This document shows, one piece after another, positions 1 through 12,825 of a stretch of 64,000 nt of DNA (position 1 is the stretch's first letter; each line of letters opens with the position of its first letter). The position numbers were made by a program, and so were the translations under genes. The notes beneath the pieces are model-generated. The model made no database searches, was not told the origin of the DNA, and saw only the letters and a list, made by a program, of their open reading frames with translations. The stretch comes from Luteimonas sp. JM171 (lineage in GTDB: Bacteria; Pseudomonadota; Gammaproteobacteria; Xanthomonadales; Xanthomonadaceae), in assembly GCF_001717465.1 (NCBI RefSeq), contig NZ_CP017074.1, positions 2,384,873-2,448,872 of the forward strand, in the 5' to 3' direction.

Positions 1-128
1 CTGCATGGCGTTCACGCGCAATGGAATCGGGCGGATTCTATGCCATTGCGCCAATGGGGCAGGAACGCCATTTGCCCGGGCGAGGCGGGCACGGCTAACC
101 TCGGCGTCCCGTCCGCCGCACCTCCCCG

Positions 129-1634
129 ATGCCAGTGCCCGTACCCCAGCTTTCCCGCCTGTTTGCCGCAGCGATTTCCTGTGCGCTTTTCCTCACGCCG
201 GTCCAGGCCGATGCCCAGTCGCGCCGCGACCGCGAAGCCGTCGCCGCCCTGCAGCAGCGCATGGAAGCGGCTGAGCAGCGTTACCGCGAAGCGCTGGTGC
301 GGGTGCGCAACAACGAGCCCGAGGCCGTGGCCGAAAGCGACGCCGCCCTGGAGGACATGGAAGACGTGATGGTGGAATGCGGCAAGCAGCACGGCTGCGA
401 GCCGGCTGCATTCGTCACCACGTTCAAGCGCCTGCTCAAGGCGGAGGCCGACGAGGCCGCGGCGGGTCCGGATGACGATATCGATCCGTTTGATCCTGAC
501 CCCGACGGCATGATGGCCGGCAGCGTTGGCGCCGACGTGCCCGAGGCCGCGCGGGCGGCGGCGCTGCTCAGCGATGGCCGGCGCTTCGTGGAGATGGTGC
601 AGTTCAACCCGGCGGTGCAGGAGGGGATCCGGCGCTGGCTCACCGACCGCCGGCACTCGCTGATCGTCAGCCACGAGAACTACCAGTACATGCGCCACCT
701 GATGTGGCCGCAGTTCGAGCGCCAAGGGCTGCCCGAGGCGCTGCTGTTCGGCATCCTGGCGACCGAGTCCACCGGCCGGGTGCACTCCACCTCCCGCGCC
801 GGAGCAGCCGGGCCGCTGCAGTTCATGCCGGCCACCGGCCTGCGCTTCGGCCTGGGCCCCGACAGTTCCGGCTTCGACACCCGTTACGACCCGTACGCCT
901 CGGCCGAAGCGGCCGCGGCCTACCTCAACGAACGCATGCGCGAGCTGGGCAACAACATCGAGCTGGCCCTGGCCGGCTACAACGGCGGGGAAGGCCGGGC
1001 CCGCAGGATCCACCGCGAGAACGGCGGGCGCACCTTCTGGGACGAATCGGTGTACAGCCAGTTCCCGCCGGAGACGCGCGACTACGTGCCGATGGTGATC
1101 GCCGCCGCGTGGCTGTTCCTGCATCCGCGCCGCTATGGCCTGGAGTTCGAGAAGGTCCGGGCGCGGCCGGAACTGCTGACCCTGGAGCGGCCGGCCTCGA
1201 TCTACGAGCTCACCATCTGTCTGGGCAATGGCGGCACGCGTTACGGCTACATGCGCATGCTGCGCAACCTCAACCCGCGCTACCAAGCCGACGAGGTGAT
1301 CCCGGCCGGTACCGCCATCAATGCCACCCGTGACGTCGCCCGGCTGTATGGCCGGTGGTGCACCGACAGCGTCCGCGCAGACATTGCCCGCGAGCTGGTC
1401 AACAGCAATCCCGCCACCGCCATTGTGCGCAGCGGGGCGGCGCCCGTGCCCGCCAGCCCGCAGCAACCATCGGTCCCGCGTACCCACCGGGTCACGCGCG
1501 GGGAAACGCTGGGCCGTATCGCCCAGCGCTATGGCTGCAGCGTCCGCGAACTGGCGCGCGCCAACAACCTGCGGGCGCCCGCGTACGCGGTCCGCGCCGG
1601 TCAGAGGCTGTCGCTGGAGCCCTGCGGGACCTGA
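129..1634 (+). CDS. Lytic murein transglycosylase with LysM domain (MltD-like)
   Basis: Predicted periplasmic enzyme of 501 residues that cleaves the glycan strands of peptidoglycan. Residues 1-30 form a signal peptide (hydrophobic core [15 protein letters not shown]). An acidic linker follows, then a goose-type/SLT transglycosylase fold at about 175-335. Its catalytic glutamate is in ILATESTG (E213), followed by [11 protein letters not shown] and the LAGYNGG motif typical of the family. A single C-terminal LysM repeat (about 452-497, starting [18 protein letters not shown]) would bind peptidoglycan. The ATG at 129 is chosen because it gives the intact signal peptide. The 3' end overlaps the convergent psd gene by 34 bp. 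MltD of E. coli has a similar order but usually two LysM repeats, so the exact subfamily is uncertain. Confidence 0.88.
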   Translation: MPVPVPQLSRLFAAAISCALFLTPVQADAQSRRDREAVAALQQRMEAAEQRYREALVRVRNNEPEAVAESDAALEDMEDVMVECGKQHGCEPAAFVTTFKRLLKAEADEAAAGPDDDIDPFDPDPDGMMAGSVGADVPEAARAAALLSDGRRFVEMVQFNPAVQEGIRRWLTDRRHSLIVSHENYQYMRHLMWPQFERQGLPEALLFGILATESTGRVHSTSRAGAAGPLQFMPATGLRFGLGPDSSGFDTRYDPYASAEAAAAYLNERMRELGNNIELALAGYNGGEGRARRIHRENGGRTFWDESVYSQFPPETRDYVPMVIAAAWLFLHPRRYGLEFEKVRARPELLTLERPASIYELTICLGNGGTRYGYMRMLRNLNPRYQADEVIPAGTAINATRDVARLYGRWCTDSVRADIARELVNSNPATAIVRSGAAPVPASPQQPSVPRTHRVTRGETLGRIAQRYGCSVRELARANNLRAPAYAVRAGQRLSLEPCGT

Positions 1635-2488
1635 GGGATCCGCGTGGCCAGGCGCTGGCCGAGGCGGACGGGAGCTTCCGGGGCCAGGCCGGGCGCGAGT
1701 TCGGCCACGCCCGCGGGCAGGAGCACGATCACCGTGGAGCCGTAATTGAACCGCGCCATCTCGGCGAAGCGTTCCAGCACGATGCCGCGTCCGCGGTAGT
1801 CCTTGCGGTTGATCCGTTTGCCGTAGGCGGGGATTTCCTCGCCGCCCCAGACGGTTTCCACGCCCGACACCAGCAGGGCGCCAACCATCACCACCGCCAT
1901 CGGGCCGAAATTGGTGTCGAAATGGCACACCAGGCGCTCGTTGCGGGCGAACAGCCGGGGAACGTGGCGCACGGCGGCCGGGCCCACGCTGAAGAGGCGG
2001 CCAGGGATATGCACGGTCTCGCGCAGGGTCCCGGTCCAGGGCATGTGCACGCGGTGGTAATCGCGTGGGGAGAGGTACACCGTGGCAAACAGGCCTTCAT
2101 CGAATGCCGCGGCGTCCGCTTCGCTGCCCAGCAGTTCGGCGGCGGTGAACGAGCGGCCCTTGGCCTGGAAGATGCGCCCGCGCTCATCCGGATGGCCGAT
2201 GCCCCCGCACTGGCTGATCCTGCCATCGGCGGGGATCAGCAGGGCGCGCGGATCCGGATCAGCCACCCGCACGCCTTCCCGCAGCGAGCGGGTGAAGAAT
2301 GCATTGAAGCTCTCGTAGGCGCGTGGATCCGGCTCGGCGGCTTCCGACAGGTCGACGTCGAAGCGCCGGACCACGGTGTCGATGAGCCAGCGGCGCACGC
2401 GCGGGTTGCGCGAGTAGGCGAGCCGCCGCGCCAGCGATGACAGCAGCCGATGCGGCAGCACCCGGGTGAGGGCGGTCAGCGGATCCAC
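1601..2488 (-). CDS. psd: Phosphatidylserine decarboxylase proenzyme
   Basis: Converts phosphatidylserine to phosphatidylethanolamine at the inner membrane. The precursor cleaves itself at a Gly-Ser bond to form a pyruvoyl cofactor; the site here is [11 protein letters not shown] near the C-terminus. Other family motifs are [16 protein letters not shown] and [17 protein letters not shown] start at 2488 is preferred: it gives 295 residues beginning [20 protein letters not shown], which matches the usual N-terminus, and there is no ATG nearby. The open frame continues upstream to 2599 but that stretch is arginine/proline-rich and lies inside the preceding gene. The start follows the SCO-type gene's stop by about 10 bp, so the two genes probably form an operon. 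Confidence 0.93.
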   Translation of the reverse strand: MDPLTALTRVLPHRLLSSLARRLAYSRNPRVRRWLIDTVVRRFDVDLSEAAEPDPRAYESFNAFFTRSLREGVRVADPDPRALLIPADGRISQCGGIGHPDERGRIFQAKGRSFTAAELLGSEADAAAFDEGLFATVYLSPRDYHRVHMPWTGTLRETVHIPGRLFSVGPAAVRHVPRLFARNERLVCHFDTNFGPMAVVMVGALLVSGVETVWGGEEIPAYGKRINRKDYRGRGIVLERFAEMARFNYGSTVIVLLPAGVAELAPGLAPEAPVRLGQRLATRIPQVPQGSSDSL

Positions 2489-2498
2489 GCGGGCGAGC

Positions 2499-3146
2499 TC
2501 AGTCGCGCCAGGCGTCGGTGAGCATGCGCAGGTCGGCGGCGATCGCGTCCGGGTCCAGCGGGCCCTGCAGCACCCCGGCCATGCGGGCGCGGGGATCAAG
2601 GATCGCCATCGCCGAGGAGTGGTCGATGCTGTACTGGTCTTCGCGCACGCCTTCCGGCGGCGGCACTTTCATGAACACCAGCGACATCGAGCGGGTGACT
2701 TCCTCCAGGTGCGGCAGGTCCGCGGTGGCGCCGAGCGTGTCCGGGTGGAAGGCGGTGAGGTATTCGCCGATGCGCTCGGGGCTGTCGCGCTCGGGATCAA
2801 CCGAGATGAAGAGCACCCGGGGCCGGACCGCCTCCGGGATGTCCTCGAGCTGGCGCTGGGCCCGGGCCAGTTCCGCCAGGGTCATCGGGCAGACATCCGG
2901 GCAGAAGGTGAAGCCGATGAAAACCACCGTCCAGTGGCCGTGCAGCTCGCCCGGCACCAGCGGGGTGCCGTCGGACTGGCGCAGGTTGAAATCAGGCAGC
3001 TCCCGCGGCTGCGGGAACAGGGTGATCGCGCGGGTCTCCGGCGCGTTTTCCGGCGCCGGCGGCGCCAGGATCTTCTGCGCGGCGATCAGCCCCAGGGCGG
3101 CGGCAAGCGCGACGGCGAGGATGACCAGCGTGGTGCGGTTGAACAT
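2499..3146 (-). CDS. SCO1/SenC family copper-binding thioredoxin-like protein
   Basis: Membrane-anchored periplasmic protein of 215 residues, of the family that delivers copper to the CuA site of cytochrome c oxidase. A single N-terminal membrane segment ([19 protein letters not shown]) is followed by a thioredoxin-like domain. The copper ligands are visible: CPDVC in [15 protein letters not shown] and the histidine in YSIDHSSAM. The start at MFNRTTL is chosen because it puts the anchor at the extreme N-terminus; an upstream ATG at 3173 is possible. It runs divergently from prmB, with about 85 bp between the start codons. Confidence 0.9.
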   Translation of the reverse strand: MFNRTTLVILAVALAAALGLIAAQKILAPPAPENAPETRAITLFPQPRELPDFNLRQSDGTPLVPGELHGHWTVVFIGFTFCPDVCPMTLAELARAQRQLEDIPEAVRPRVLFISVDPERDSPERIGEYLTAFHPDTLGATADLPHLEEVTRSMSLVFMKVPPPEGVREDQYSIDHSSAMAILDPRARMAGVLQGPLDPDAIAADLRMLTDAWRD

Positions 3147-3231
3147 TTCTTGATCCGGTTTGGCTGCGCGCATGATAACCGCGCCGCCGATATACTTCCC
3201 GGCCCCCTTTTGCCCCGCCCGGCGGCGCCCA

Positions 3232-4209
3232 ATGACCGACGAACTGCGCACGATCATCGACCTGATCCGCTATGGCGCCAGCCGCTTCAACGCGGCCGGA
3301 CTGACCTTCGGCCACAGCTATGACAACGCCCTGGACGAGGCCACCCAGCTCACCCTGCACGCCCTGCACCTGCCGCACGACCTGTCGCCGGTATACGGCC
3401 AGGCGCGGGTGACGCTGGCGGAGAAGGAAGACGTGCTGGCGCTGTTCCTGCGCCGGATCGAGGAGCGGGTGCCGGCCGCCTACCTGACCGGGGAGGCCTG
3501 GTTCGCCGGATTGTCATTCAAGTCCGATCCGCGGGCGCTGGTCCCGCGTTCGCCGATCGCCGAGCTGATCCTGGAGGGCTTCGAGCCATGGCTGGGCGGG
3601 CGCGATGTGCGCCGGGCACTGGACCTGTGCACCGGCTCGGGCTGCATCGCCATCGCCATGGCCCACTACAACCCCGACTGGCACGTCGACGGTGCGGACC
3701 TGAGCACCGATGCCCTGGACCTGGCCAACGAGAACGCCGCGCGCCTGGGGGTGGAGAACGTGCGCTTCCTGCAGTCGGACCTGTTCGCCGGGCTGCAGGG
3801 CGAGCACTACGACCTCATCGTCACCAACCCGCCCTACGTGACGAACGACGAGACCGATGCGCTGCCCGCCGAGTACGCACATGAGCCGGAACTGGGCCTG
3901 CGCGCCGGGGATGACGGGCTGGACCTGGTCCTGCGGATCATGCGCGACGCGCCGCTGCACCTGCGCGAGGACGGTTTGCTGGTGTGCGAAGTCGGCGAAT
4001 CCGAGCGCGCGCTGGTGGCGCTGCTGCCGGAGCTCCCATTGGCGTGGGTGGAGTTCAAAGTAGGCCAGATGGGCGTGTTCGTGGCCGAATGCCAGGACCT
4101 GGTGGCGCACAACGCGCGCATCAGCGCACTGGCTGCGGAACGTGAGGGCGGCGGTGCCGGGCCGGCCCCAGCTGCGGGCTCCGAAGCTGCACCGGGCGGG
4201 TTGTTCTGA
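3232..4209 (+). CDS. prmB: 50S ribosomal protein L3 N5-glutamine methyltransferase
   Basis: AdoMet-dependent methyltransferase of 325 residues that modifies a glutamine of ribosomal protein L3. A Rossmann-type domain is seen with motif [16 protein letters not shown] and the NPPY motif ([14 protein letters not shown]) that binds the target glutamine side chain. The N-terminal helical region ([19 protein letters not shown]) agrees with PrmB rather than PrmC, which has a different N-terminal domain. The ATG at 3232 fits the family start; frame upstream of it is unlikely coding. The C-terminus runs about 40 residues past the conserved core as an alanine/glycine-rich tail. aroC starts 4 bp downstream, so the two are likely cotranscribed. 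Confidence 0.9.
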   Translation: MTDELRTIIDLIRYGASRFNAAGLTFGHSYDNALDEATQLTLHALHLPHDLSPVYGQARVTLAEKEDVLALFLRRIEERVPAAYLTGEAWFAGLSFKSDPRALVPRSPIAELILEGFEPWLGGRDVRRALDLCTGSGCIAIAMAHYNPDWHVDGADLSTDALDLANENAARLGVENVRFLQSDLFAGLQGEHYDLIVTNPPYVTNDETDALPAEYAHEPELGLRAGDDGLDLVLRIMRDAPLHLREDGLLVCEVGESERALVALLPELPLAWVEFKVGQMGVFVAECQDLVAHNARISALAAEREGGGAGPAPAAGSEAAPGGLF

Positions 4210-4213
4210 GCGC

Positions 4214-5323
4214 GTGTCGAACACTTTCGGCCAGCTGTTCCGCGTCACCACGTTCGGCGAATCGCACGGGCCGGCGATCGGCTGCGTGATCGACGGATGC
4301 CCGCCGGGCATTGCGCTGGCGGAAGGGGATTTCACCGCCGATCTGGCGCGCCGGGCCACGGGCCGCAGCCGCCATACCTCCGCGCGGCGCGAGGACGATG
4401 CGGTGGAGATCCTCTCCGGCGTCTACGAGGGCGCGACCACGGGCGCACCGGTGGCGCTGCTGATCCGCAACACGGATGCGCGCAGCAGGGACTACGACCG
4501 CATCGCCCGGCAGTTCCGCCCCGGACATGCCGATTACACCTGGTGGCAGAAGTACGGCACCCGCGATCCCCGCGGCGGCGGCCGCTCCTCCGCGCGCGAG
4601 ACCACGATGCGGGTGGCAGCCGCGGTGCTGGCGAAGAAGTGGCTCGCACAGCGCCACGGCGTGCGGATCCGCGGCCATCTGGCCCAGATCGGCGACGTCC
4701 TGCCGCGCAGCCACGACTGGGATGCGGTGGAACAGAACCCCTTCTTCTGGCCGGACGCCGGCCAGGTGCCGGAGCTCGAGGCGTACATGGATGCGCTGCG
4801 GAAGTCCGGTGATTCGGTGGGCGCGCGGGTGCGGGTGGTGGCCGATGGCGTGCCCCCGGGCTGGGGCGAACCGGTCTACGGCAAGCTGGATGCCGGCCTG
4901 GCCGCGGCGATGATGTCCATCAACGCGGTCAAGGGCGTGGAGATCGGCGACGGCTTCGCCAGCGTGGCGCAGAAGGGCAGCGAACACCGGGACGCGATGA
5001 CGCCCGATGGCTTCCGGTCCAACCACGCCGGCGGGGTGCTCGGCGGCATCAGCACCGGCCAGCGGATCGAATGCTCGGTCGCGTTCAAGCCCACCTCGAG
5101 CCTGCGCCTGCCGGTGGAGGGGGTGGACCTTGATGGCAACGCCGTGGAGGTCGTGACCACCGGCCGCCACGATCCCTGCGTGGGCATCCGCGCGACCCCC
5201 ATCTGCGAGGCGATGATGGCATTGGAGTTGATGGACCAGGCGCTGCGCCACCGCGCGCAGTGCGGCGATGTGGGCGAAGTGGCGCCGCGCATCCCGGCCG
5301 GAGAGGGCGCGGCCGATGGCTGA
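4214..5323 (+). CDS. aroC: Chorismate synthase
   Basis: Last step of the shikimate pathway: 5-enolpyruvylshikimate-3-phosphate to chorismate, needing reduced FMN. The family signatures are [18 protein letters not shown] at the N-terminus, [20 protein letters not shown] and [19 protein letters not shown] start at 4214 gives 369 residues beginning [18 protein letters not shown], which is the normal start of the family; there is no in-frame ATG close by. The 3' end overlaps the asd start codon, which suggests translational coupling. Chorismate feeds the trp genes a few kilobases downstream. Confidence 0.96.
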   Translation: MSNTFGQLFRVTTFGESHGPAIGCVIDGCPPGIALAEGDFTADLARRATGRSRHTSARREDDAVEILSGVYEGATTGAPVALLIRNTDARSRDYDRIARQFRPGHADYTWWQKYGTRDPRGGGRSSARETTMRVAAAVLAKKWLAQRHGVRIRGHLAQIGDVLPRSHDWDAVEQNPFFWPDAGQVPELEAYMDALRKSGDSVGARVRVVADGVPPGWGEPVYGKLDAGLAAAMMSINAVKGVEIGDGFASVAQKGSEHRDAMTPDGFRSNHAGGVLGGISTGQRIECSVAFKPTSSLRLPVEGVDLDGNAVEVVTTGRHDPCVGIRATPICEAMMALELMDQALRHRAQCGDVGEVAPRIPAGEGAADG

Positions 5324-6335
5324 GCGGCGCTTCAAGGTCGCCGTGGTGGGTGCCACGGGGGCGGTCGGCGAGGCGATGCTGTCGATCCTTGCGGCGCGCC
5401 GGTTCCCGGCCTCGGAGGTGATTGCCCTGGCCAGCGGCCGCTCGGCTGGCGGGAGCGTCGACTTCGGCGACGACGAACTTCTGGTTCACGAGCTGTCGGC
5501 GTTCGACCCCGCCGGGGTGGACATCGCGCTGTTCGCTGCGGGAGGCGATGTCTCGAAGGAGCATGCGCCCAGGTTCGCTGCCGCAGGGGCAGTGGTGATC
5601 GACAACTCCTCGGCGTTCCGCCAGGACCAGGACGTGCCGCTGGTGGTGGCGGAGGTCAACCCGGACGCGGCGGCGCAGCGACCGCGCGGCATCATCGCCA
5701 ACCCGAACTGTTCGACCATGCAGATGGTGGTGGCCCTGGCGCCCATCCATCGTGCGGTGGGGATCGAGCGGATCAACGTGGCCACCTACCAGTCGGTCTC
5801 GGGCGCCGGACGCTCGGCGCTGGAGGAGCTGGGGCGGCAGACCGGGGCGCTGCTCAACTTCCAGGGCGCGGCGCCCGAGCGCTTCCCGGTGCAGATCGCG
5901 TTCAACCTGATCCCCCATATCGACGACTTCCAGGACAACGGCTACACCCGCGAGGAGATGAAGCTGGTGTGGGAAACCCGGCGCATCCTGGGCGACGATT
6001 CGATCCAGGTGAACCCCACCGCGGTGCGCGTGCCGGTGTTCTATGGCCACTCGGAAGCGGTGCATATCGAAACCCGCGAGAAGATCGACGCGGCCACCGC
6101 GCGGCGCCTGCTCGAAGCCGCGCCCGGCGTGACGGTCGTCGACGAGCGCAAGGCCGGGGGCTATCCGACCCCGGTCACCCATGCCTCCGGGTCCGATGCC
6201 GTGTTCGTTGGCCGCATCCGCGAGGACCTGTCGCATCCGCGCGGGCTGGACCTGTGGATCGTCTCCGACAACATCCGCAAGGGCGCCGCGCTCAACGCGG
6301 TACAGGTCGCGGAACTGGTCGCCCGGTCGGCATGA
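5316..6335 (+). CDS. asd: Aspartate-semialdehyde dehydrogenase
   Basis: Reductive conversion of aspartyl phosphate to aspartate semialdehyde, the branch point to lysine/diaminopimelate, threonine and methionine. The protein has 339 residues. The NADP-binding motif is [13 protein letters not shown] at the N-terminus, the active-site cysteine lies in NPNCSTMQ (C132), and [14 protein letters not shown] is near the C-terminus. The ATG overlaps the last codons of aroC. Confidence 0.94.
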   Translation: MAERRFKVAVVGATGAVGEAMLSILAARRFPASEVIALASGRSAGGSVDFGDDELLVHELSAFDPAGVDIALFAAGGDVSKEHAPRFAAAGAVVIDNSSAFRQDQDVPLVVAEVNPDAAAQRPRGIIANPNCSTMQMVVALAPIHRAVGIERINVATYQSVSGAGRSALEELGRQTGALLNFQGAAPERFPVQIAFNLIPHIDDFQDNGYTREEMKLVWETRRILGDDSIQVNPTAVRVPVFYGHSEAVHIETREKIDAATARRLLEAAPGVTVVDERKAGGYPTPVTHASGSDAVFVGRIREDLSHPRGLDLWIVSDNIRKGAALNAVQVAELVARSA

Positions 6336-6393
6336 AACATTGCGGATTTGCGCCGCAGGCGGCTAGAGTCGTGGCGCGAAAAGGGGGATTGGC

Positions 6394-8325
6394 ATGCTGT
6401 TGAAATGGAGATTCGCCTGGATCCTGGCGCTGGCGCTGCTCGCCGGTCCGGCGTTTGCCCTCGGATTGGGCCAGATCCAGGTGCGCTCGCAATATGGCGA
6501 GCCGCTGCTGGCGGAGATCCAGATCGTTTCCAGCGACCCGGCCGAACTGCGCCAGCTTCAGGCGCGGCTGGCCTCACCGGAGACCTTCGCGCGCATCGGC
6601 CTGCAGCCTCCCCAGGGCCTCGTGCAGGACCTGCAGTTCAACGTGGCCCTGGATGCCACCGGCCGCCCCGTGATCCGGGTGACCAGTACCGAACCGGTGG
6701 AACAGCCGCTGCTTACCTTCCTGATCGAGGCCGACTGGGGGCAGGGACGGCTGGTGCGCGAATACTCGGCGCTGGTGGATGCGCCCGACACCATCGCCGC
6801 CCCCGCGCAGCCGCCGATCCAGGCGCCCGAGGTCGACGCGGGCGACCGGATCATCCGGCCGGCGCCTGCGCCGGTGGCGCAGGAGCCCGCGTCGCCCCCG
6901 TCCGGGCCCGAGGCGGCTGAGCCCGCGGAGCAGCCGGACGCGCAGCCGGTGGCGGACGCCCCCGGGGAGGACGCTGCGGAACCGGCCGCTCCGGCTGCCC
7001 CGCCCGCGCCCCGGCAGGCTCCGGCGGTGCCCGCCGAATACGGGCCCGTGCAGGCGGGAGACACGCTGAGCGCGATCGCCCAGGGCATGGCCCGGGAGCA
7101 GGGAGTCTCCGTCAACCAGATGATGATCGCGCTGTTGCGGACCAATCCGGAGGCGTTCATCGGTGGCAACATCAACCTCCTGCGCGAGGGCGCGGTGCTG
7201 CGCGCACCGGACGGCGCAGAGGCCGGACAACTGACGGCGGCCGAGGCGACGGCGGAGGTCCGCAGCCACGTGGCGCGCTGGCGCGAGATGTCCGCGCCCC
7301 GGCCGCAGCCGCAGGACACTGCCGCGCTCGCTGCCACCGCGGTGGAGGAGGAGCCGTCCGCAGCCGCCGAAGCCGCGGAATCGCCCGGGTCGGCATTGGC
7401 CGATGCGCGGCTGGAAATTGCGCCGGCCTCGGCAGACGGCGAGCGTCAGGCGGGAACACGATCCGGCATCACCGCCGGTGGCGAGGGTGAGATGTTGCGA
7501 CAGGAACTGCAGGAAACCCGGGAATCGCTGGCCGCGCGCGACGCCGAGGTCGAGGAGCTGAGGTCGCGGCTGGCCGAGCTGGAGCAGCTTCAGCAACAGC
7601 AACAGCAGCTGATTGAACTCAAGGACAGCGAGCTGGCCGCGGTCCAACAGCGGCTGGCCGAGTCCAATCAGCAGGAGGCGCCCACGCTGGCGCAGGCCAA
7701 CCAGGATCCCGCAGGCGGGCAGGTGCCCCAGGACGCCGGCATGCCGTGGCTGTGGATCGGCCTGGCGCTGGTGCTGGTGATCGCCGCGGCTCTGGCCTGG
7801 GCCCGTACGCGACGCGACCGGGCCGTGGTGCCGGCGGCCCGCGGCGCGGCGCCGGCTGCCGCGGGCGCTTCGGCGGCCGCCAGCGCACAGCGCTCCCCCA
7901 CCTGGCACGCGGGTGGGGGTCTGGAGCGCGTGGAACCGCAAGTGGCGCCGCAGGACCGCCAGGCTCCACAACCGGCCAGCGACGCGGCGGCGGATGAGCC
8001 TGCGACTGCGCCCATTGGCGAAGGCCCGCGGCCGGCAGCGCCGGCGTTCCCGCCGGAGCCGGTGGAAACGCCTCCCTCATCCAGCGTGGAAGACCAGCCC
8101 AGTGCGGCCACGGTCCCGCCGGTGGAGCTGGACGCCGTGCAGGAGGAGGAACCCGCGGCGGTCGGCGACCTGCTGTCCGATGCCGGCGAACGCCTTGAGC
8201 TGGCCAAGGCCTATGCCGAACTGGGCGATGTGGATACTGCGCGGGCCCTGCTTGAGGAAGTGGCGCGCGAGCGCGACACGCCCGAGAGCAGCGAAGCCGC
8301 GCGGCTCCTGTCCGAACTGGCCTAG
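6394..8325 (+). CDS. fimV: FimV-like polar protein with LysM domain and C-terminal TPR-like domain
   Basis: 643-residue protein resembling FimV/TspA, an inner-membrane hub for type IV pilus assembly and polar localisation. The order is: signal peptide (about 1-24, ILALALLAGPAFALG); FimV N-terminal domain to about residue 130 (GQIQVRSQYGEPLLAEIQI); long Pro/Ala/Glu-rich linker; LysM-like segment near 215-270 (VQAGDTLSAIAQGMA); coiled coil with a glutamine run near 365-425; one membrane helix near 449-470 (WLWIGLALVLVIAAALAWA); acidic linker; and a short C-terminal domain (ERLELAKAYAELGDVDTAR) like the FimV C domain. It is shorter than the roughly 900 residues of Pseudomonas FimV. An AAGGGGGA ribosome site precedes the ATG. 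Confidence 0.85.
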   Translation: MLLKWRFAWILALALLAGPAFALGLGQIQVRSQYGEPLLAEIQIVSSDPAELRQLQARLASPETFARIGLQPPQGLVQDLQFNVALDATGRPVIRVTSTEPVEQPLLTFLIEADWGQGRLVREYSALVDAPDTIAAPAQPPIQAPEVDAGDRIIRPAPAPVAQEPASPPSGPEAAEPAEQPDAQPVADAPGEDAAEPAAPAAPPAPRQAPAVPAEYGPVQAGDTLSAIAQGMAREQGVSVNQMMIALLRTNPEAFIGGNINLLREGAVLRAPDGAEAGQLTAAEATAEVRSHVARWREMSAPRPQPQDTAALAATAVEEEPSAAAEAAESPGSALADARLEIAPASADGERQAGTRSGITAGGEGEMLRQELQETRESLAARDAEVEELRSRLAELEQLQQQQQQLIELKDSELAAVQQRLAESNQQEAPTLAQANQDPAGGQVPQDAGMPWLWIGLALVLVIAAALAWARTRRDRAVVPAARGAAPAAAGASAAASAQRSPTWHAGGGLERVEPQVAPQDRQAPQPASDAAADEPATAPIGEGPRPAAPAFPPEPVETPPSSSVEDQPSAATVPPVELDAVQEEEPAAVGDLLSDAGERLELAKAYAELGDVDTARALLEEVARERDTPESSEAARLLSELA

Positions 8326-8340
8326 GCCAGCCGGCCGGCC

Positions 8341-9123
8341 ATGCGCTATGCGATCGGCGTCGAGTACGACGGCACGGCTTTCAAGGGGTGGCAACGCCTG
8401 AGCCAGCCGGGTGAGCCGGGGCCGCCCACGCTGCAGTCGGCGCTGGAGACTGCGCTTTCACGCGTCGCCGACCGGCCCGTGGACACGGTGTGTGCCGGCC
8501 GCACCGACGCCGGCGTGCACGCCCGATGCCAGGTTGTGCATTTCGACAGCGACGCGGAGCGTTCCCCACGCGCCTGGGTATTGGGATCGATGGGCCATTT
8601 GCCGCCGGACATCGCGGTGCGCTGGTGCCAGCCGGTGGCCGACGATTTCAGCGCCCGGTTTTCGGCCCACGCGCGCCGCTACCGCTACCGCATCCTCAAC
8701 CGCTCGGTGCGGCCGGCGCTGCACCGCCAGTACCTGTCATGGGAGCGCCGCCCCCTGGATGCGGCCGCAATGCATCGCGCCGCCCAGGCGCTGGTGGGGG
8801 AGCGCGATTTCTCGAGTTTCCGCACGGTCCACTGCCAGGCGCCCCATGCCCGCCGCAACCTGCAGGAGATCTCCGTGGCCCGGGACGGGGACGAGGTGGT
8901 CGTCGATGTGCAGGCCAACGCTTTCCTGCATCATATGGTGCGCAACATCGTAGGCTCGCTGCTTGAAGTGGGCGCCGGCGAGCGGCCGGAGGCCTGGGTC
9001 GGCGAGCTGCTCGATGCGCGCGACCGGACCCTCGCCGGGCCGACGGCGCGGGCCGCGGGTCTGCTGTTCATCGGCCCGCTGTACGAATCACGATGGGGCC
9101 TGCCAGGAGAAGTCACCCGATGA
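8341..9123 (+). CDS. truA: tRNA pseudouridine(38-40) synthase
   Basis: Isomerises uridines 38-40 in the tRNA anticodon arm. It has 260 residues. The catalytic aspartate is in [11 protein letters not shown] (D56), with supporting motifs [11 protein letters not shown] and [13 protein letters not shown]. It starts 15 bp after the FimV-like gene and overlaps the trpF start codon by 4 bp. The fimV-truA-trpF order is the same as in many gammaproteobacteria. Confidence 0.96.
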   Translation: MRYAIGVEYDGTAFKGWQRLSQPGEPGPPTLQSALETALSRVADRPVDTVCAGRTDAGVHARCQVVHFDSDAERSPRAWVLGSMGHLPPDIAVRWCQPVADDFSARFSAHARRYRYRILNRSVRPALHRQYLSWERRPLDAAAMHRAAQALVGERDFSSFRTVHCQAPHARRNLQEISVARDGDEVVVDVQANAFLHHMVRNIVGSLLEVGAGERPEAWVGELLDARDRTLAGPTARAAGLLFIGPLYESRWGLPGEVTR

Positions 9124-9791
9124 CACGCGTGCTGTTCCGCACCCGGATCAAGTTCTGCGGCATGACCCGCCCGGGCGACGTGCGCCTGGCGGGAGAGCTG
9201 GGCGTGGACGCGGTGGGGTTCGTCTTTGCACCGGAAAGCCCGCGCCGCCTGGAACCTGAGGAGGCGCGCACCATGCGGGTGGCACTTGCGCCCATGGTCA
9301 CGCCGGTGGCGGTGTTCAGCGACAACGACCAGGCCCAGGTGCGCGAGGTGGTGCGCCAGGTGCGACCCTCGCTGCTGCAGTTCCATGGGAACGAGGACGA
9401 CGCGTTCTGCCGGTCTTTCGGGGTGCCGTACATCAAGGCGATCCCGATGGGCGGGAGCTCTGCGCGGGTGGACATGGATCGGCTGCGCCTGCGCTGGCCC
9501 TCTGCCTCCGGCTTCCTGTTCGATGCCCATGGCGGCGAGGTTGCGCCCGGGACTGGCCACCGGTTTGACTGGTCGCGGCTGCCGGTGGGCGGCGAAATGC
9601 CGTGCCTGGTGGCCGGCGGGCTGCATCCGGGCAATGTTTTCGAGGCGGCGCTGGCCACCCTGCCGTGGGGCGTTGATGTCTCCAGCGGCATCGAAAGCGC
9701 CCCGGGCATCAAGGATGGCGAGCTGATGCGGCGCTTCGTGGAAGAGGTGCGCCGTGCCGATTGCAAGGAAATCGGCGACACTGCACGGTAG
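9120..9791 (+). CDS. trpF: N-(5'-phosphoribosyl)anthranilate isomerase
   Basis: Third step of tryptophan synthesis, an Amadori rearrangement. A TIM barrel of 223 residues is seen, with the N-terminal catalytic cysteine in [35 protein letters not shown], and [13 protein letters not shown] at the phosphate-binding end. The ATG at 9120 overlaps the truA stop as ATGA. trpB starts 2 bp after its stop. Confidence 0.95.
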   Translation: MTRVLFRTRIKFCGMTRPGDVRLAGELGVDAVGFVFAPESPRRLEPEEARTMRVALAPMVTPVAVFSDNDQAQVREVVRQVRPSLLQFHGNEDDAFCRSFGVPYIKAIPMGGSSARVDMDRLRLRWPSASGFLFDAHGGEVAPGTGHRFDWSRLPVGGEMPCLVAGGLHPGNVFEAALATLPWGVDVSSGIESAPGIKDGELMRRFVEEVRRADCKEIGDTAR

Positions 9792-9793
9792 CC

Positions 9794-11001
<1,208 letters not shown>

Positions 11002-11005
<4 letters not shown>

Positions 11006-11805
11006 GCCGGCTGGATCGCAGGTTCGCGACGTTGCGCGAGCGGGGACGCAAGGCGCTGATCCCCTTCATCACCGCGGGCGATCCGTCGCTGGAAGCGCTG
11101 GTGCCGGTGATGCACGCGCTGGTGCAGGCGGGGGCGGACGTGATCGAGCTCGGCGTGCCGTTTTCCGATCCGATGGCGGACGGTCCCACCATCCAGCGCA
11201 GCTCGGAACGGGCGCTTGAGCGCGGTGCCAGCCTGCGGTGGATCCTTGAATCGGTGCGCGCCTTTCGCGAGGGTGACGCCCTCACGCCCGTCGTGCTGAT
11301 GGGCTACCTGAACCCGGTTGAGATCCGGGGCCCCGCCAACTATGCCCGCGACCTGGCCGCCGCCGGGGTCGACGGCGCGCTGCTGGTGGATCTGCCGCCC
11401 GAGGAGGCGGGCGAGGTGGCCGGGGCCTTCGAGGCCGCCGGCCTGGACCTGATCCTGCTGGTTTCGCCAACCACCGGGGAAGCGCGCCTGCAGCGCCTGT
11501 GCGAGCACGCGGCGGGCTACCTGTACTACGTCAACTTCGCCGGGGTGACCGGGGCCTCCGAGCGCCTGGATCCGGCGGCGGCCGGCGAGCGCCTGCGCGC
11601 GGTGCGCGCGGCGGCCGGCGTGCCGGTGGTGGCCGGGTTCGGCATTGGTGACGCTGCCAGCGCCCGCGCCATGTCCACGGACGCCGACGGTGTCGTCGTG
11701 GGGAGCGCGCTGGTCACCGCGATGGAGCGGGACGGTGATCCGGAGGCGGCCGCGGCTGCGGCCGCCAGTTTCCTGCGACCGCTCCGCGAAGCGCTCGATC
11801 GCTGA
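11002..11805 (+). CDS. trpA: Tryptophan synthase alpha chain
   Basis: Cleaves indole-3-glycerol phosphate to indole, which is channelled to TrpB. TIM barrel of 267 residues with catalytic glutamate in [17 protein letters not shown] and catalytic aspartate in [17 protein letters not shown], plus [11 protein letters not shown] at the phosphate site. Start overlaps the trpB stop. A run of six A residues follows the stop but no clear terminator hairpin is visible before accD. Confidence 0.97.
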
Positions 11806-11934
11806 AAAAACAGCAGGATGGAAGCGCACGTTCGCGCCGGTTCCCACCCGCGATGGGTCCGGACCGCCTGCTAGACTTGCGCGATCGCGGCGCCGCGGGC
11901 GTCGCCACCCGATGACAGTAGGGATGGGAAGCAA

Positions 11935-12821
<887 letters not shown>

Positions 12822-12825
<4 letters not shown>

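Noticed and set aside
12..1928. Long minus-strand frame across the transglycosylase
   Set aside because: His/Gly/Arg-rich shadow of the plus-strand gene caused by high GC; no domain, no ribosome site.
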